Shown here: positions 19,962 through 34,325 of the stretch, piece after piece
Layout of the letters: each line of letters opens with the position of its first letter
Numbering within the stretch: the stretch's first letter is position 1
NCBI RefSeq assembly: GCF_002965065.1
Contig: NZ_PTRE01000026.1
Span: 1 to 64,000 of the forward strand
Length of the DNA stretch: 64,000 nucleotides
Direction: 5' to 3'
Source: Escherichia sp. MOD1-EC7003
Lineage (GTDB): Bacteria; Pseudomonadota; Gammaproteobacteria; Enterobacterales; Enterobacteriaceae
Program-made: the position numbers and the translations under genes
Notes under the pieces: generated by a model
Databases searched by the model: none
What the model was told of the DNA's origin: nothing
The model's input: the letters and a program-made list of their open reading frames with translations, nothing else

Positions 19962-21611
19962 ATGGAAATCTTCTTCACCATACTGATAATGACCCTCGTG
20001 GTCTCGCTGTCCGGGGTAATCACTCGTGTCATGCCCTTTCAGATCCCGCTTCCGCTTATGCAAATCGCCATCGGTGCGCTACTGGCGTGGCCGACGTTTG
20101 GTTTGCATGTGGAGTTTGATCCTGAGCTCTTTTTAGTCTTGTTTATCCCGCCGTTGTTGTTCGCTGATGGCTGGAAAACGCCGACCCGTGAATTTCTCGA
20201 ACATGGTCGAGAGATTTTCGGCCTCGCGCTGGCGCTGGTGGTGGTCACCGTGGTCGGCATTGGCTTCCTTATTTACTGGGTAGTACCGGGCATTCCGCTG
20301 ATCCCAGCCTTTGCGCTGGCGGCGGTGCTTTCTCCAACCGATGCTGTGGCGCTCTCCGGGATTGTTGGCGAAGGGCGCATCCCGAAAAAAATCATGGGCA
20401 TTTTGCAGGGCGAAGCGTTGATGAATGACGCCTCCGGGCTGGTGTCGTTGAAGTTTGCCGTGGCAGTGGCGATGGGGACGATGATCTTCACCGTTGGCGG
20501 TGCAACGGTCGAATTTATGAAAGTGGCAATAGGCGGTATTCTCGCCGGTTTTGTGGTGAGCTGGCTGTATGGTCGTTCGCTGCGATTCCTCAGCCGCTGG
20601 GGCGGTGATGAACCCGCGACGCAGATCGTCCTGCTGTTCCTGCTGCCGTTCGCTTCTTATCTGATTGCCGAACATATTGGCGTTTCCGGTATTCTTGCTG
20701 CGGTTGCCGCCGGGATGACCATCACCCGCTCCGGTGTGATGCGCCGTGCGCCGCTGGCAATGCGCCTGCGCGCAAACAGCACCTGGGCGATGCTGGAATT
20801 TGTCTTTAACGGCATGGTGTTCCTGCTTTTAGGCCTGCAGCTGCCGGGTATTCTGGAGACGTCATTGATGGCGGCAGAAATCGACCCTAACGTCGAAATC
20901 TGGATGCTGTTTACCGATATCATTCTGATTTATGCGGCGCTGATGCTGGTCCGTTTCGGCTGGCTGTGGACGATGAAAAAGTTCAGCAACCGCTTCCTGA
21001 AGAAGAATCCGATGGAGTTTGGTTCGTGGACCACACGAGAAATCCTGATCGCGTCTTTCGCTGGGGTGCGTGGGGCAATCACTCTGGCCGGTGTGCTCTC
21101 TATTCCGCTGCTCTTGCCGGATGGTAACGTATTCCCGGCGCGCTATGAGCTGGTGTTCCTGGCGGCTGGTGTCATTCTCTTCTCGCTGTTTGTCGGCGTG
21201 GTGATGTTGCCTATTCTGCTGCAACACATTGAAGTCGCGGATCATGCGCAACAATTGAAAGAGGAACGTATTGCGCGAGCGGCAACGGCAGAAGTGGCGA
21301 TTGTGGCGATCCAGAAAATGGAGGAGCGTCTGGCGGCAGATACCGAAGAGAATATCGACAACCAGCTGCTCACGGAGGTCAGTTCTCGCGTCATTGGTAA
21401 CCTGCGTCGTCGCGCTGATGGACGTAATGACGTTGAAAGTTCCGTGCAGGAAGAGAATCTGGAGCGTCGCTTCCGTCTGGCAGCATTGCGTTCTGAACGT
21501 GCTGAACTGTACCACCTGCGCGCCACGCGGGAGATTAGCAACGAAACGCTGCAAAAATTATTGCACGATCTCGATTTGCTTGAAGCGTTACTGATTGAGG
21601 AGAACCAGTAA
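19962..21611 (+). CDS. yjcE: Putative Na+/H+ antiporter YjcE (CPA1 family)
   Basis: The 549-residue monovalent cation:proton antiporter-1 family protein has about 12 membrane helices followed by a charged cytoplasmic tail (about residues 425-549) with coiled-coil character. The family motif LSPTDAVALSGIVGEG contains the conserved Asp of the ion pathway. Length matches K-12 YjcE. Substrate specificity is inferred from the family. Confidence 0.92.
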   Translation: MEIFFTILIMTLVVSLSGVITRVMPFQIPLPLMQIAIGALLAWPTFGLHVEFDPELFLVLFIPPLLFADGWKTPTREFLEHGREIFGLALALVVVTVVGIGFLIYWVVPGIPLIPAFALAAVLSPTDAVALSGIVGEGRIPKKIMGILQGEALMNDASGLVSLKFAVAVAMGTMIFTVGGATVEFMKVAIGGILAGFVVSWLYGRSLRFLSRWGGDEPATQIVLLFLLPFASYLIAEHIGVSGILAAVAAGMTITRSGVMRRAPLAMRLRANSTWAMLEFVFNGMVFLLLGLQLPGILETSLMAAEIDPNVEIWMLFTDIILIYAALMLVRFGWLWTMKKFSNRFLKKNPMEFGSWTTREILIASFAGVRGAITLAGVLSIPLLLPDGNVFPARYELVFLAAGVILFSLFVGVVMLPILLQHIEVADHAQQLKEERIARAATAEVAIVAIQKMEERLAADTEENIDNQLLTEVSSRVIGNLRRRADGRNDVESSVQEENLERRFRLAALRSERAELYHLRATREISNETLQKLLHDLDLLEALLIEENQ

Positions 21612-21708
21612 CGCTTTGGCGGCATAATATTGCCTGACTTAACCTGTAAAAAGGTGCGGTAAATCGCACCTTTTACAGATTGGTCAGGTGACCAGGGGCG
21701 AGTGGAGA

Positions 21709-23669
<1,961 letters not shown>

Positions 23670-23757
23670 CACAGATTCTCCAGAGGTAATGTAGGGATTG
23701 TTTTAATTCCCGCTCCCTTATGGGAGAAGGTTAATGCCCCGCTAACCCTTGCCGAGT

Positions 23758-23832
23758 GTAGGCCGGATAAGGCGTTATCCGCATCCGGCAATCAATGCCT
23801 GATGCGCCGCTGTCGCGTCTTATCAGGCCTAC
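23758..23832. repeat. REP pair between acs and yjcH
   Basis: Two convergent REP palindromes (GTAGGCCGGATAAGG... and GCCTGATGCG...CAGGCCTAC) lie 3' of acs inside the operon. This is a typical place for a BIME, where it can stabilise the upstream message. Confidence 0.9.
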
Positions 23833-23866
23833 AAACCGTTACCGACTTGTTGTCGGCAATTGTGGG

Positions 23867-25825
23867 TTACGATGGCATCGCGATAGCCTGTTTCTCTTCA
23901 AGCAGCTTCTCGACTACGCCAGGATCGGCAAGCGTCGAGGTATCGCCCAGGTTGCTGGTATCGCCCGCCGCAATTTTGCGCAGAATACGGCGCATAATTT
24001 TGCCGGAGCGGGTTTTTGGCAGGGAGTCGGTCCAGTGCAGCACGTCTGGCGTCGCCAGCGGGCCAATCTCTTTACGCACCCAGTTGCGGACTTCGGCGTA
24101 CAGTTCTGGTGACGGTTCCTCCCCGTGATTAAGCGTGACGTAAGCGTAAATCGCCTGACCTTTAATATTGTGCGGAATACCGACGACAGCGGCTTCGGCA
24201 ATCTTCGGATGTGCCACCAGCGCCGATTCAATCTCTGCCGTCCCCAGACGGTGACCGGAGACGTTCAACACGTCGTCCACGCGCCCGGTGATCCAGTAAT
24301 AGCCATCTTCATCACGGCGCGCGCCATCACCGCTGAAATACATATTTTTGAAGGTGGAGAAGTAGGTCTGCTCAAAACGCTTGTGATCGCCAAACAGCGT
24401 GCGCGCCTGACCAGGCCAGGAGTCGGTGATCACCAGGCTGCCTTCGGTGGCCCCTTCCAGCGGATTACCTTCGTTATCGACCAGCGCCGGTTGCACGCCG
24501 AAGAACGGACGCGTTGCCGAACCGGCTTTCAGCTCGGTAGCGCCCGGTAGCGGGGTGATCATGAAACCACCGGTTTCGGTCTGCCACCAGGTATCAACCA
24601 CCGGACATCTCTCGTTGCCGATCTTCTTCCAGTACCACTCCCACGCTTCTGGGTTGATTGGCTCGCCCACAGAACCGAGAATGCGCAGCGACGAACGGTC
24701 GGTGCCTTCGATCGCTTTATCGCCTTCTGCCATCAACGCGCGAATCGCCGTAGGTGCGGTATAGAGAATATTGACCTGATGCTTGTCCACCACTTGTGCC
24801 ATACGGGCAGGCGTCGGCCAGTTCGGTACGCCTTCAAACATTAGCGTGGTTGCACCGCAGGCCAGCGGACCGTACAGCAAATAACTGTGTCCGGTAACCC
24901 AGCCCACATCGGCGGTGCACCAGTAGATATCGCCCGGATGATAATCAAAGACATATTTAAAGGTCAGCGCTGCGTATACCAGATAACCGCCGGTAGTGTG
25001 CAGCACGCCTTTCGGCTTACCGGTAGAACCGGAGGTGTAGAGAATAAACAGCGGATCTTCGGCGTTCATCTCTTCTGCCTGGTGTTGATCGCTGGCTTGC
25101 TCAATCAGGTCATGCCACCACAGGTCACGCTCGTCCTGCCAGTCAATTTTTCCACCAGTACGCTTCAGTACCACCACATGCTCAACGCTGGTGACATTCG
25201 AATTTTTCAGCGCGTCATCGACGTTTTTCTTCAGCGGAATACTGCGCCCGGCGCGCACACCTTCGTCGGAAGTGATCACTAGCCTTGAGTTAGAATCGAT
25301 AATGCGTCCGGCAACGGCCTCCGGCGAGAAGCCGCCGAAAATCACCGAATGCACCGCGCCAATACGCGCACAGGCCAGCATTGCGACCGCAGCTTCCGGC
25401 ACCATTGGCATATAAATCGCCACCACATCACCTTTTTTAATGCCCAGCTCGAGCAGAGTATTGGCGAAGCGGCAAACGTCGCGATGCAGCTCTTTATAGC
25501 TGATATGTTTGCTCTGGCTGGCGTCGTCGCCTTCCCAGATGATGGCGGTGCGATCGCCGTTTTCTTGCAGATGGCGGTCAAGGCAGTTCGCCGCCAGATT
25601 CAGCGTGCCGTCCTCGTACCATTTAATGGACACATTACCCGGAGCAAAGGAGGTGTTTTTCACCTTCTGGTAAGGTTTGATCCAGTCGAGAATTTTTCCC
25701 TGTTCGCCCCAGAAGGTATCTGGTGCGTTAATAGATTGTTGATACATCACCTCGTACTGCTGAGGATTTATCAGGCAACGGTCTGCGATGTTGGCAGGAA
25801 TGGTGTGTTTGTGAATTTGACTCAT
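23867..25825 (-). CDS. acs: Acetyl-CoA synthetase
   Basis: Acs is an AMP-forming acetate:CoA ligase that activates acetate via acetyl-AMP. The 652-residue protein carries the adenylate-forming motif [12 protein letters not shown] and the C-terminal [11 protein letters not shown] segment, whose lysine is acetylated by Pat to switch the enzyme off. It is the first gene of acs-yjcH-actP and diverges from nrfA. In K-12 the shared region carries CRP, FIS and IHF sites. Confidence 0.98.
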   Translation of the reverse strand: MSQIHKHTIPANIADRCLINPQQYEVMYQQSINAPDTFWGEQGKILDWIKPYQKVKNTSFAPGNVSIKWYEDGTLNLAANCLDRHLQENGDRTAIIWEGDDASQSKHISYKELHRDVCRFANTLLELGIKKGDVVAIYMPMVPEAAVAMLACARIGAVHSVIFGGFSPEAVAGRIIDSNSRLVITSDEGVRAGRSIPLKKNVDDALKNSNVTSVEHVVVLKRTGGKIDWQDERDLWWHDLIEQASDQHQAEEMNAEDPLFILYTSGSTGKPKGVLHTTGGYLVYAALTFKYVFDYHPGDIYWCTADVGWVTGHSYLLYGPLACGATTLMFEGVPNWPTPARMAQVVDKHQVNILYTAPTAIRALMAEGDKAIEGTDRSSLRILGSVGEPINPEAWEWYWKKIGNERCPVVDTWWQTETGGFMITPLPGATELKAGSATRPFFGVQPALVDNEGNPLEGATEGSLVITDSWPGQARTLFGDHKRFEQTYFSTFKNMYFSGDGARRDEDGYYWITGRVDDVLNVSGHRLGTAEIESALVAHPKIAEAAVVGIPHNIKGQAIYAYVTLNHGEEPSPELYAEVRNWVRKEIGPLATPDVLHWTDSLPKTRSGKIMRRILRKIAAGDTSNLGDTSTLADPGVVEKLLEEKQAIAMPS

Positions 25826-27654
<1,829 letters not shown>

Positions 27655-27698
27655 CCCCGTTCCACCTCGCAAGGGGTGGAAAACACAATGGAGTGAAT

Positions 27699-28265
27699 AT
27701 GAGCGTATTACGTTCGTTATTAACTGCCGGGGTGCTGGCGTCGGGCCTGTTATGGAGCCTGAACGGAATTACCGCTACCCCTGCGGCGCAGGCATCTGGT
27801 GATCGCTACGAAGTGACCCAGCAGCGTAACCCGGATGCCGCCTGTCTGGACTGTCATAAACCAGATACCGAAGGTATGCATGGCAAACATGCTTCTGTTA
27901 TCAATCCGAATAGCAAACTGCCGGTCACCTGCACTAACTGTCACGGCCAGCCGTCACCGCAACACCGCGAAGGGGTGAAAGATGTGATGCGCTTTAACGA
28001 GCCGATGTACAAGGTTGGAGAGCAGAATAGCGTCTGTATGTCCTGCCATCTGCCGGAACAGTTGCAAAAAGCGTTCTGGCCGCACGATGTCCACGTAACC
28101 AAAGTGGCGTGCGCCAGCTGCCATTCCCTGCATCCACAGCAAGATACGATGCAGACGTTAAGTGACAAAGGACGGATTAAGATTTGCGTCGATTGCCACA
28201 GCGATCAGCGCACCAATCCGAACTTTAACCCGGCGTCTGTTCCGTTGCTTAAGGAGCAGCCATGA
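27699..28265 (+). CDS. nrfB: Pentahaem c-type cytochrome NrfB
   Basis: This periplasmic electron donor to NrfA is 188 residues long, with a signal peptide ([19 protein letters not shown]) and exactly five CxxCH motifs (CLDCH, CTNCH, CMSCH, CASCH, CVDCH). The start follows AATGGAGTGAAT; an ATG two codons earlier is possible. Its end overlaps nrfC by four bases (ATGA). Confidence 0.96.
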   Translation: MSVLRSLLTAGVLASGLLWSLNGITATPAAQASGDRYEVTQQRNPDAACLDCHKPDTEGMHGKHASVINPNSKLPVTCTNCHGQPSPQHREGVKDVMRFNEPMYKVGEQNSVCMSCHLPEQLQKAFWPHDVHVTKVACASCHSLHPQQDTMQTLSDKGRIKICVDCHSDQRTNPNFNPASVPLLKEQP

Positions 28266-28933
28266 CCTGGTCTCGTCGCCAGTTTCTCACCGGCGTCGGC
28301 GTGCTGGCCGCCGTCAGCGGCACCGCAGGGCGCGTGGTGGCGAAAACGTTAAATATCAATGGGGTGCGTTACGGCATGGTGCATGACGAGTCGTTATGCA
28401 TCGGCTGTACCGCCTGTATGGATGCTTGTCGGGAAGTGAACAAGGTGCCGGAAGGTGTCTCGCGCCTGACGATTATTCGTAGCGAGCCGCAGGGCGAATT
28501 TCCTGATGTGAAATATCGCTTCTTCCGTAAGTCTTGCCAGCACTGCGATCATGCGCCGTGCGTTGACGTTTGCCCAACAGGTGCCTCTTTTCGCGATGCT
28601 GCCAGTGGGATTGTTGATGTTAATCCGGATCTCTGCGTCGGTTGTCAGTACTGCATCGCCGCCTGTCCGTACCGCGTGCGCTTTATCCATCCGGTTACGA
28701 AGACGGCAGACAAATGCGATTTCTGCCGTAAGACCAATTTGCAGGTCGGTAAGCTGCCCGCGTGCGTTGAAGCTTGCCCGACGAAGGCGCTGACGTTTGG
28801 CAATCTGGACGATCCCAACAGTGAGATTTCGCAACTGCTGCGCCAGAAGCCCACTTACCGTTACAAGCTGGCGCTGGGAACCAAACCGAAGCTATACCGC
28901 GTACCGTTTAAATACGGGGAGGTAAGCCAATGA
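28262..28933 (+). CDS. nrfC: NrfC 4Fe-4S ferredoxin-type subunit
   Basis: The 223-residue periplasmic iron-sulfur protein has a twin-arginine signal ([10 protein letters not shown]). Four cysteine clusters start at [11 protein letters not shown] and include [16 protein letters not shown] and [13 protein letters not shown]. With NrfD it passes electrons from menaquinol towards NrfB. It overlaps both neighbours by four bases, indicating translational coupling. Confidence 0.96.
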   Translation: MTWSRRQFLTGVGVLAAVSGTAGRVVAKTLNINGVRYGMVHDESLCIGCTACMDACREVNKVPEGVSRLTIIRSEPQGEFPDVKYRFFRKSCQHCDHAPCVDVCPTGASFRDAASGIVDVNPDLCVGCQYCIAACPYRVRFIHPVTKTADKCDFCRKTNLQVGKLPACVEACPTKALTFGNLDDPNSEISQLLRQKPTYRYKLALGTKPKLYRVPFKYGEVSQ

Positions 28934-29886
28934 CGCAGACTTCCGCATTTCATTTTGAGTCGCTGGTGTGGGACTGGCCGATTGCCATCTACCTGTTTTT
29001 GATTGGTATTTCTGCCGGTCTGGTGACGCTGGCCGTGCTGTTACGTCGCTTTTACCCGCAGGCGGGCGGCGCAGACAGTACGTTGCTGCGAACCACGCTG
29101 ATTGTTGGGCCTGGCGCGGTGATCCTCGGTCTGTTGATCCTCGTCTTCCACCTGACAAGACCGTGGACCTTCTGGAAGCTGATGTTCCACTACAGTTTTA
29201 CCTCGGTGATGTCGATGGGGGTGATGCTGTTTCAGCTCTACATGGTGGTGCTGGTGCTGTGGCTGGCAAAAATCTTTGAACATGATTTGCTTGCCCTGCA
29301 ACAGCGCTGGTTGCCGAAGTTTGGGCTAGTGCAGAAGGTTATGAGCCTGCTGACGCCCGTTCATCGCGGGCTGGAAACATTGATGCTGGTGCTGGCAGTG
29401 TTGCTGGGGGCTTATACCGGCTTTCTGCTGTCGGCGCTGAAATCGTATCCGTTTCTCAATAACCCGATCCTGCCGGTGCTGTTCCTCTTCTCCGGCATTT
29501 CGTCCGGTGCGGCGGTGGCGCTGATCGCCATGGCGATACGGCAACGCAGAAATCCGCACTCCACGGAAGCGCACTTTGTTCACCGTATGGAAATTCCTGT
29601 GATATGGGGTGAAATCTTCCTGCTGGTGGCATTTTTCGTCGGCCTGGCGCTGGGGGATGACGGTAAAGTGCGTGCGCTGGCAGCGGCATTGGGCGGCGGT
29701 TTCTGGACGTGGTGGTTCTGGCTTGGTGTCGTCGGGCTGGGGCTGATTGTGCCAATGTTGCTCAAACCGTGGGTGAATCGCAGTTCCGGTATTCCTGCTG
29801 TGCTGGCAACGTGTGGAGCCAGTCTGGTCGGTGTATTGATGCTGCGCTTTTTCATTCTCTACGCCGGACAGTTAACGGTGGCGTAA
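28930..29886 (+). CDS. nrfD: NrfD menaquinol-oxidising membrane subunit
   Basis: The 318-residue NrfD/PsrC family protein has about eight membrane helices and no haem motif. It is the quinol-oxidising partner of NrfC. The overlap with nrfC (ATGA) supports the start. A conserved acidic residue sits in the first periplasmic-proximal segment (FESLVWDWPIAIYLF). Confidence 0.95.
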   Translation: MTQTSAFHFESLVWDWPIAIYLFLIGISAGLVTLAVLLRRFYPQAGGADSTLLRTTLIVGPGAVILGLLILVFHLTRPWTFWKLMFHYSFTSVMSMGVMLFQLYMVVLVLWLAKIFEHDLLALQQRWLPKFGLVQKVMSLLTPVHRGLETLMLVLAVLLGAYTGFLLSALKSYPFLNNPILPVLFLFSGISSGAAVALIAMAIRQRRNPHSTEAHFVHRMEIPVIWGEIFLLVAFFVGLALGDDGKVRALAAALGGGFWTWWFWLGVVGLGLIVPMLLKPWVNRSSGIPAVLATCGASLVGVLMLRFFILYAGQLTVA

Positions 29887-29941
29887 GCCAGAAAAGAGGT
29901 GGTTTCTGGACGTATTCCTTCCTGAAGTCGGTTTTCTGGCG

Positions 29942-31624
29942 TTGTTGTTAAGTCTCGGGGTCAATGTGTTGACCCCGTTAACGACCTTCGCGGGAGTGCG
30001 GTTGCGCTGGCCTGCCATGATGCGACTCACTTGCATCGGCATTCTGGCGCAGTTCGCGCTCCTGCTACTCGCCTTTGGCATACTGGCGTATTGTTTTCTC
30101 AGTAACGATTTCTCGGTCATTTATGTCGCCCAACATAGCTACAGCCTGCTGTCGTGGGAGCTCAAACTGGCGGCGGTGTGGGGCGGTCATGAAGGTTCGT
30201 TGCTACTTTGGGTACTGCTGCTTTCCACCTGGAGCGCGCTGTTTGCCTGGCATTATCGGCAGCAAACCGATCCGCTATTTCCACTGACGCTAACCGTTTT
30301 ATCTCTCATACTCGCCGCGCTGCTACTGTTTGTGGTGCTGTGGTCCGATCCCTTTGTGCGGATATTTCCACCAGCAATAGAAGGTCGCGATCTCAATCCG
30401 ATGCTGCAACATCCAGGTCTTATCTTTCATCCACCGCTGCTTTATCTCGGCTATGGCGGTTTGATGGTGGCGGCGAGCGTGGCGCTGGCGAGTTTACTGC
30501 GCGGCGAGTTTGATGCGGCCAGCGCCCGAATTTGCTGGCGTTGGGCGCTACCCGGCTGGAGCGCATTAACGGCGGGGATCATCCTCGGTTCCTGGTGGGC
30601 CTATTGCGAACTGGGCTGGGGCGGCTGGTGGTTCTGGGATCCGGTGGAAAACGCCTCTCTATTACCCTGGCTTTCTGCCACTGCGCTGCTGCACAGTTTG
30701 TCCCTGACACGCCAGCGGGGGATTTTCCACCACTGGTCGCTGTTGCTGGCGATAGTTACTCTGATGTTGTCGCTGCTGGGCACGTTGATTGTCCGTTCTG
30801 GCATTCTGGTTTCGGTTCATGCGTTCGCGCTGGATAACGTCCGCGCCGTGCCGTTGTTCAGCCTGTTTGCACTGATTAGCCTTGCGTCTCTGGCTCTGTA
30901 TGGCTGGCGAGCGCGGGAAGGTGGCCCGGCGGTACGTTTTTCGGGGTTATCGCGGGAAATGTTAATCCTCGCTACGCTGTTGCTGTTTTGCGCAGTGCTA
31001 CTGATCGTGCTGGTGGGAACGCTTTATCCGATGATTTACGGCCTACTGGGCTGGGGACGCCTCTCCGTTGGCGCGCCGTATTTTAACCGCGCGACGTTAC
31101 CGTTTGGTTTGTTGATGCTGGTGGTGATTGTGCTGGCGACGTTTGTCTCTGGCAAACGCGCGCAGCTTCCTGCTCTGTTGGCACATGCGGGCGTACTGTT
31201 ATTTGCCGCAGGGATCGTGGTTTCCAGCGTCAGCCGTCAGGAGGTCAGCCTGAATTTACAGCCAGGTCAGCAGGTGACGCTGGCAGGATACACCTTCCGT
31301 TTTGAGCGCCTTGATCTACAAGCTAAAGGCAATTACACCAGCGAAAAAGCGACAGTGGCGCTGTTTGACCATCAGCAACGCCTTGGTGAACTGACGCCGG
31401 AGCGGCGTTTTTACGAAGCACGTCGTCAGCAAATGATGGAACCGTCAATTTACTGGAACGGTATCCATGACTGGTATGCGGTTATGGGAGAAAAAAACGG
31501 GCCGGGTCGCTATGCATTTCGTTTGTATGTACAAAGCGGTGTTCGCTGGATCTGGGGGGGAGGATTGTTGATGATTGCGGGCGCATTGTTCAGCGGATGG
31601 CGAGGGAGGAAACGCGATGAATAA
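29942..31624 (+). CDS. nrfE: NrfE haem lyase subunit (CcmF-like)
   Basis: This is a membrane subunit of the lyase that attaches haem to the CxxCK motif of NrfA. The protein is about 560 residues, with many helices and the CcmF-type WWD domain (GWGGWWFWDPVENASLLPW). The start is uncertain. TTG at 29942 is shown, and GTG at 29966 would give 552 residues. The CcmF-like N-terminal stretch PEVGFLALLLSLG begins upstream of both, in the same frame. An SD-like AAGAGGT at 29894-29900 is followed by CTG at 29906. Confidence 0.93.
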   Translation: MLLSLGVNVLTPLTTFAGVRLRWPAMMRLTCIGILAQFALLLLAFGILAYCFLSNDFSVIYVAQHSYSLLSWELKLAAVWGGHEGSLLLWVLLLSTWSALFAWHYRQQTDPLFPLTLTVLSLILAALLLFVVLWSDPFVRIFPPAIEGRDLNPMLQHPGLIFHPPLLYLGYGGLMVAASVALASLLRGEFDAASARICWRWALPGWSALTAGIILGSWWAYCELGWGGWWFWDPVENASLLPWLSATALLHSLSLTRQRGIFHHWSLLLAIVTLMLSLLGTLIVRSGILVSVHAFALDNVRAVPLFSLFALISLASLALYGWRAREGGPAVRFSGLSREMLILATLLLFCAVLLIVLVGTLYPMIYGLLGWGRLSVGAPYFNRATLPFGLLMLVVIVLATFVSGKRAQLPALLAHAGVLLFAAGIVVSSVSRQEVSLNLQPGQQVTLAGYTFRFERLDLQAKGNYTSEKATVALFDHQQRLGELTPERRFYEARRQQMMEPSIYWNGIHDWYAVMGEKNGPGRYAFRLYVQSGVRWIWGGGLLMIAGALFSGWRGRKRDE

Positions 31625-32000
31625 AGGGCTTCTCACGCTACTGCTGTTATTTGCCTGTTTTGCGCGCGCTCAGGTTGTAGACACCTGGCAATTCGCCAAT
31701 CCGCAACAACAGGAACAGGCGTTAAATATTGCCAGCCAGTTACGTTGTCCGCAGTGCCAGAATCAGAACTTACTGGAATCCAATGCGCCGGTGGCAGTCA
31801 GTATGCGCCATCAGGTTTACAGCATGGTGGCCGAAGGGAAAAGTGAAACCGAAATCATTGGCTGGATGACCGAACGTTACGGAGATTTTGTTCGCTATAA
31901 CCCACCGTTAACCGGTCAGACGCTGGTGTTGTGGGCGCTGCCAGTGGTGTTGTTACTGCTGATGGCACTGCTCCTTTGTCGGGTAAGGGCGAAGCGATGA
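31617..32000 (+). CDS. nrfF: NrfF haem lyase subunit (CcmH-like)
   Basis: The 127-residue membrane-anchored thiol-redox protein has a signal peptide, the CcmH-type motif [11 protein letters not shown] holding the CxxC pair, and a C-terminal membrane helix. It prepares the apocytochrome NrfA for haem attachment. The ATG at 31617 overlaps the end of nrfE. Confidence 0.95.
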   Translation: MNKGLLTLLLLFACFARAQVVDTWQFANPQQQEQALNIASQLRCPQCQNQNLLESNAPVAVSMRHQVYSMVAEGKSETEIIGWMTERYGDFVRYNPPLTGQTLVLWALPVVLLLLMALLLCRVRAKR

Positions 32001-32593
32001 AACAGCCGCAAATACCGGTGAAAATGCTGACAACACTCACGATATTGATGATATTTCTCTGTATCGGCAGTTATCTGTTAAGTCCGAAATGGCAGGCGGT
32101 GCGTGCGGAGTATCAGCGTCAGCGCGATCCGCTACATCAGTTTGCCAGCCAGCAAACTTTGGAAGCGCAGCTTCAGACATTGCAGGATAAAATCCGCGCT
32201 AATCCACAAAACAGTGAACAGTGGGCGTTACTGGGCGAGTACTATCTGTGGCAAAACGATTACAGCAATTCGCTGCTGGCGTACCGTCAGGCGTTGCAAC
32301 TCCGTGGTGAGAACGCTGAACTGTATGCGGCGCTGGCAACGGTGCTTTATTACCAGGCCAGCCAGCATATGACCGCCCAGACTCGCGCAATGATCGACAA
32401 AGCCCTCGCGCTGGACTCTAACGAAATTACCGCTCTGATGCTGCTGGCTTCCGATGCGTTTATGCAGGCGAATTACATGCAAGCCATCGAATTATGGCAA
32501 AAAGTGATGGACCTCAACTCACCCCGGGTCAACCGGACACAGCTGGTCGAGTCGATTAATATGGCGAGACTGTTGCAGCGGCGATCGGATTAA
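31997..32593 (+). CDS. nrfG: NrfG haem lyase subunit (TPR)
   Basis: The 198-residue protein has one N-terminal membrane anchor and tetratricopeptide repeats (for example [20 protein letters not shown] and [15 protein letters not shown]). It recognises the C-terminus of NrfA for attachment of the active-site haem. Start and previous stop overlap as ATGA. It is the last gene of the nrf operon. Confidence 0.95.
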   Translation: MKQPQIPVKMLTTLTILMIFLCIGSYLLSPKWQAVRAEYQRQRDPLHQFASQQTLEAQLQTLQDKIRANPQNSEQWALLGEYYLWQNDYSNSLLAYRQALQLRGENAELYAALATVLYYQASQHMTAQTRAMIDKALALDSNEITALMLLASDAFMQANYMQAIELWQKVMDLNSPRVNRTQLVESINMARLLQRRSD

Positions 32594-32934
32594 TTACCCG
32601 GTGATGAAGATTGTGTTATTGAGTTGTATAAAAAACCATCGAATGAACATGTACCAAAAATAATCACCAATCAGTATTATTGCAGATTAAACAAATAAAA
32701 ATCTTTCCATAACAAATGGTTATTCATTAATACTGCCATAAACTCGCGTTATTATGCATTAATGCAGCGAAAAGCTGTGTTGTTAAAGGGTTGCGCAACA
32801 TACCGCGCAAATGATACTGATCATAAGCGTTAAAAAAATTTACAAATCAACGCAACACAATTCATGCCCTGGCAGTATGTCACGTTCTCGCGTTTCTGAA
32901 CGGGGAACGGCGCTCCATTGAGGAAGTTATTCTG
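32594..32934. other. nrfG-gltP intergenic region
   Basis: This 341-base gap is strongly AT-rich, with no repeat and no convincing gene. It must contain the gltP promoter. No clear nrf terminator hairpin was recognised. Confidence 0.5.
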
Positions 32935-34248
32935 ATGAAAAATATAAAATTCAGCCTGGCCTGGCAGATTCTGTTTGCTATGGTGCTGGGCATTCTCCTG
33001 GGAAGCTACCTGCACTACCATAGCGACACCCGCGAGTGGCTGGTCGTCAATTTGCTCTCTCCGGCGGGTGATATCTTTATCCACCTGATCAAAATGATTG
33101 TTGTGCCGATTGTTATTTCCACGCTGGTGGTGGGTATCGCGGGTGTTGGTGATGCCAAACAGCTCGGGCGTATTGGCGCGAAAACCATTATCTATTTCGA
33201 GGTGATCACCACTGTCGCCATCGTCCTGGGGATCACCCTGGCGAACGTTTTCCAGCCCGGTGCAGGGGTGGATATGTCGCAGCTGGCGACCGTCGATATC
33301 TCGAAATATCAGAGCACCACGGAAGCGGTACAAAGCAGCTCCCACGGCATTATGGGGACGATTTTGTCGCTGGTGCCGACGAACATTGTGGCGTCGATGG
33401 CGAAAGGCGAAATGCTGCCGATTATCTTCTTCTCGGTGCTGTTTGGTCTGGGGCTTTCTTCTCTGCCCGCGACGCATCGTGAACCGCTGGTGACCGTGTT
33501 CCGCTCCATCTCTGAAACCATGTTTAAAGTGACTCACATGGTGATGCGTTACGCGCCGGTGGGGGTGTTTGCGCTGATTGCGGTGACAGTGGCTAACTTT
33601 GGTTTCTCTTCTTTGTGGCCGCTGGCGAAGCTGGTGCTGCTGGTGCATTTCGCCATTCTGTTCTTCGCGCTGGTGGTGCTGGGAATTGTGGCACGTCTGT
33701 GCGGGTTAAGTGTCTGGATCCTGATTCGCATTCTGAAAGATGAACTGATTCTGGCGTACTCTACTGCCAGCTCCGAAAGTGTATTGCCGCGAATTATTGA
33801 GAAGATGGAAGCCTACGGTGCACCGGCGTCGATCACCAGTTTCGTGGTGCCGACCGGTTACTCTTTTAATCTTGATGGTTCGACGCTGTATCAAAGTATT
33901 GCCGCTATCTTCATCGCGCAGTTGTATGGCATTGATTTGTCCATCTGGCAGGAAATCATTCTGGTGCTGACGCTGATGGTGACCTCGAAAGGGATTGCTG
34001 GTGTGCCGGGCGTGTCGTTTGTGGTGCTGCTGGCAACGCTGGGTAGCGTAGGTATTCCGCTGGAAGGTCTGGCGTTTATTGCCGGTGTTGACCGTATCCT
34101 CGACATGGCGCGTACCGCGCTGAACGTGGTAGGGAATGCGCTGGCGGTGCTGGTTATCGCCAAGTGGGAACACAAATTTGACCGCAAAAAGGCGCTGGCT
34201 TATGAGCGTGAAGTGCTGGGCAAATTTGATAAAACTGCGGATCAATAA
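32935..34248 (+). CDS. gltP: Glutamate/aspartate:H+ symporter GltP
   Basis: The 437-residue dicarboxylate/amino acid:cation symporter imports glutamate and aspartate with protons. The serine-rich hairpin STASSESVLP and the GYSFNLDGSTLYQ motif of the substrate site are present, with about eight helices and two re-entrant loops. SD GAGGAAG precedes the ATG. It is monocistronic and converges on yjcO across a REP. Confidence 0.96.
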   Translation: MKNIKFSLAWQILFAMVLGILLGSYLHYHSDTREWLVVNLLSPAGDIFIHLIKMIVVPIVISTLVVGIAGVGDAKQLGRIGAKTIIYFEVITTVAIVLGITLANVFQPGAGVDMSQLATVDISKYQSTTEAVQSSSHGIMGTILSLVPTNIVASMAKGEMLPIIFFSVLFGLGLSSLPATHREPLVTVFRSISETMFKVTHMVMRYAPVGVFALIAVTVANFGFSSLWPLAKLVLLVHFAILFFALVVLGIVARLCGLSVWILIRILKDELILAYSTASSESVLPRIIEKMEAYGAPASITSFVVPTGYSFNLDGSTLYQSIAAIFIAQLYGIDLSIWQEIILVLTLMVTSKGIAGVPGVSFVVLLATLGSVGIPLEGLAFIAGVDRILDMARTALNVVGNALAVLVIAKWEHKFDRKKALAYEREVLGKFDKTADQ

Positions 34249-34287
34249 TTGAAGATTGCCGGGGACATCCACCGGCAATGTGTGGAT

Positions 34288-34324
34288 GCCTGATGCGACG
34301 CTTGCCGCGTCTTATCAGGCCTAC
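34288..34324. repeat. Single REP between gltP and yjcO
   Basis: One REP palindrome (GCCTGATGCGACGCTTG...TATCAGGCCTAC) lies between convergent genes. It ends one base before the yjcO stop codon. Confidence 0.9.
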
Positions 34325-34325
34325 T

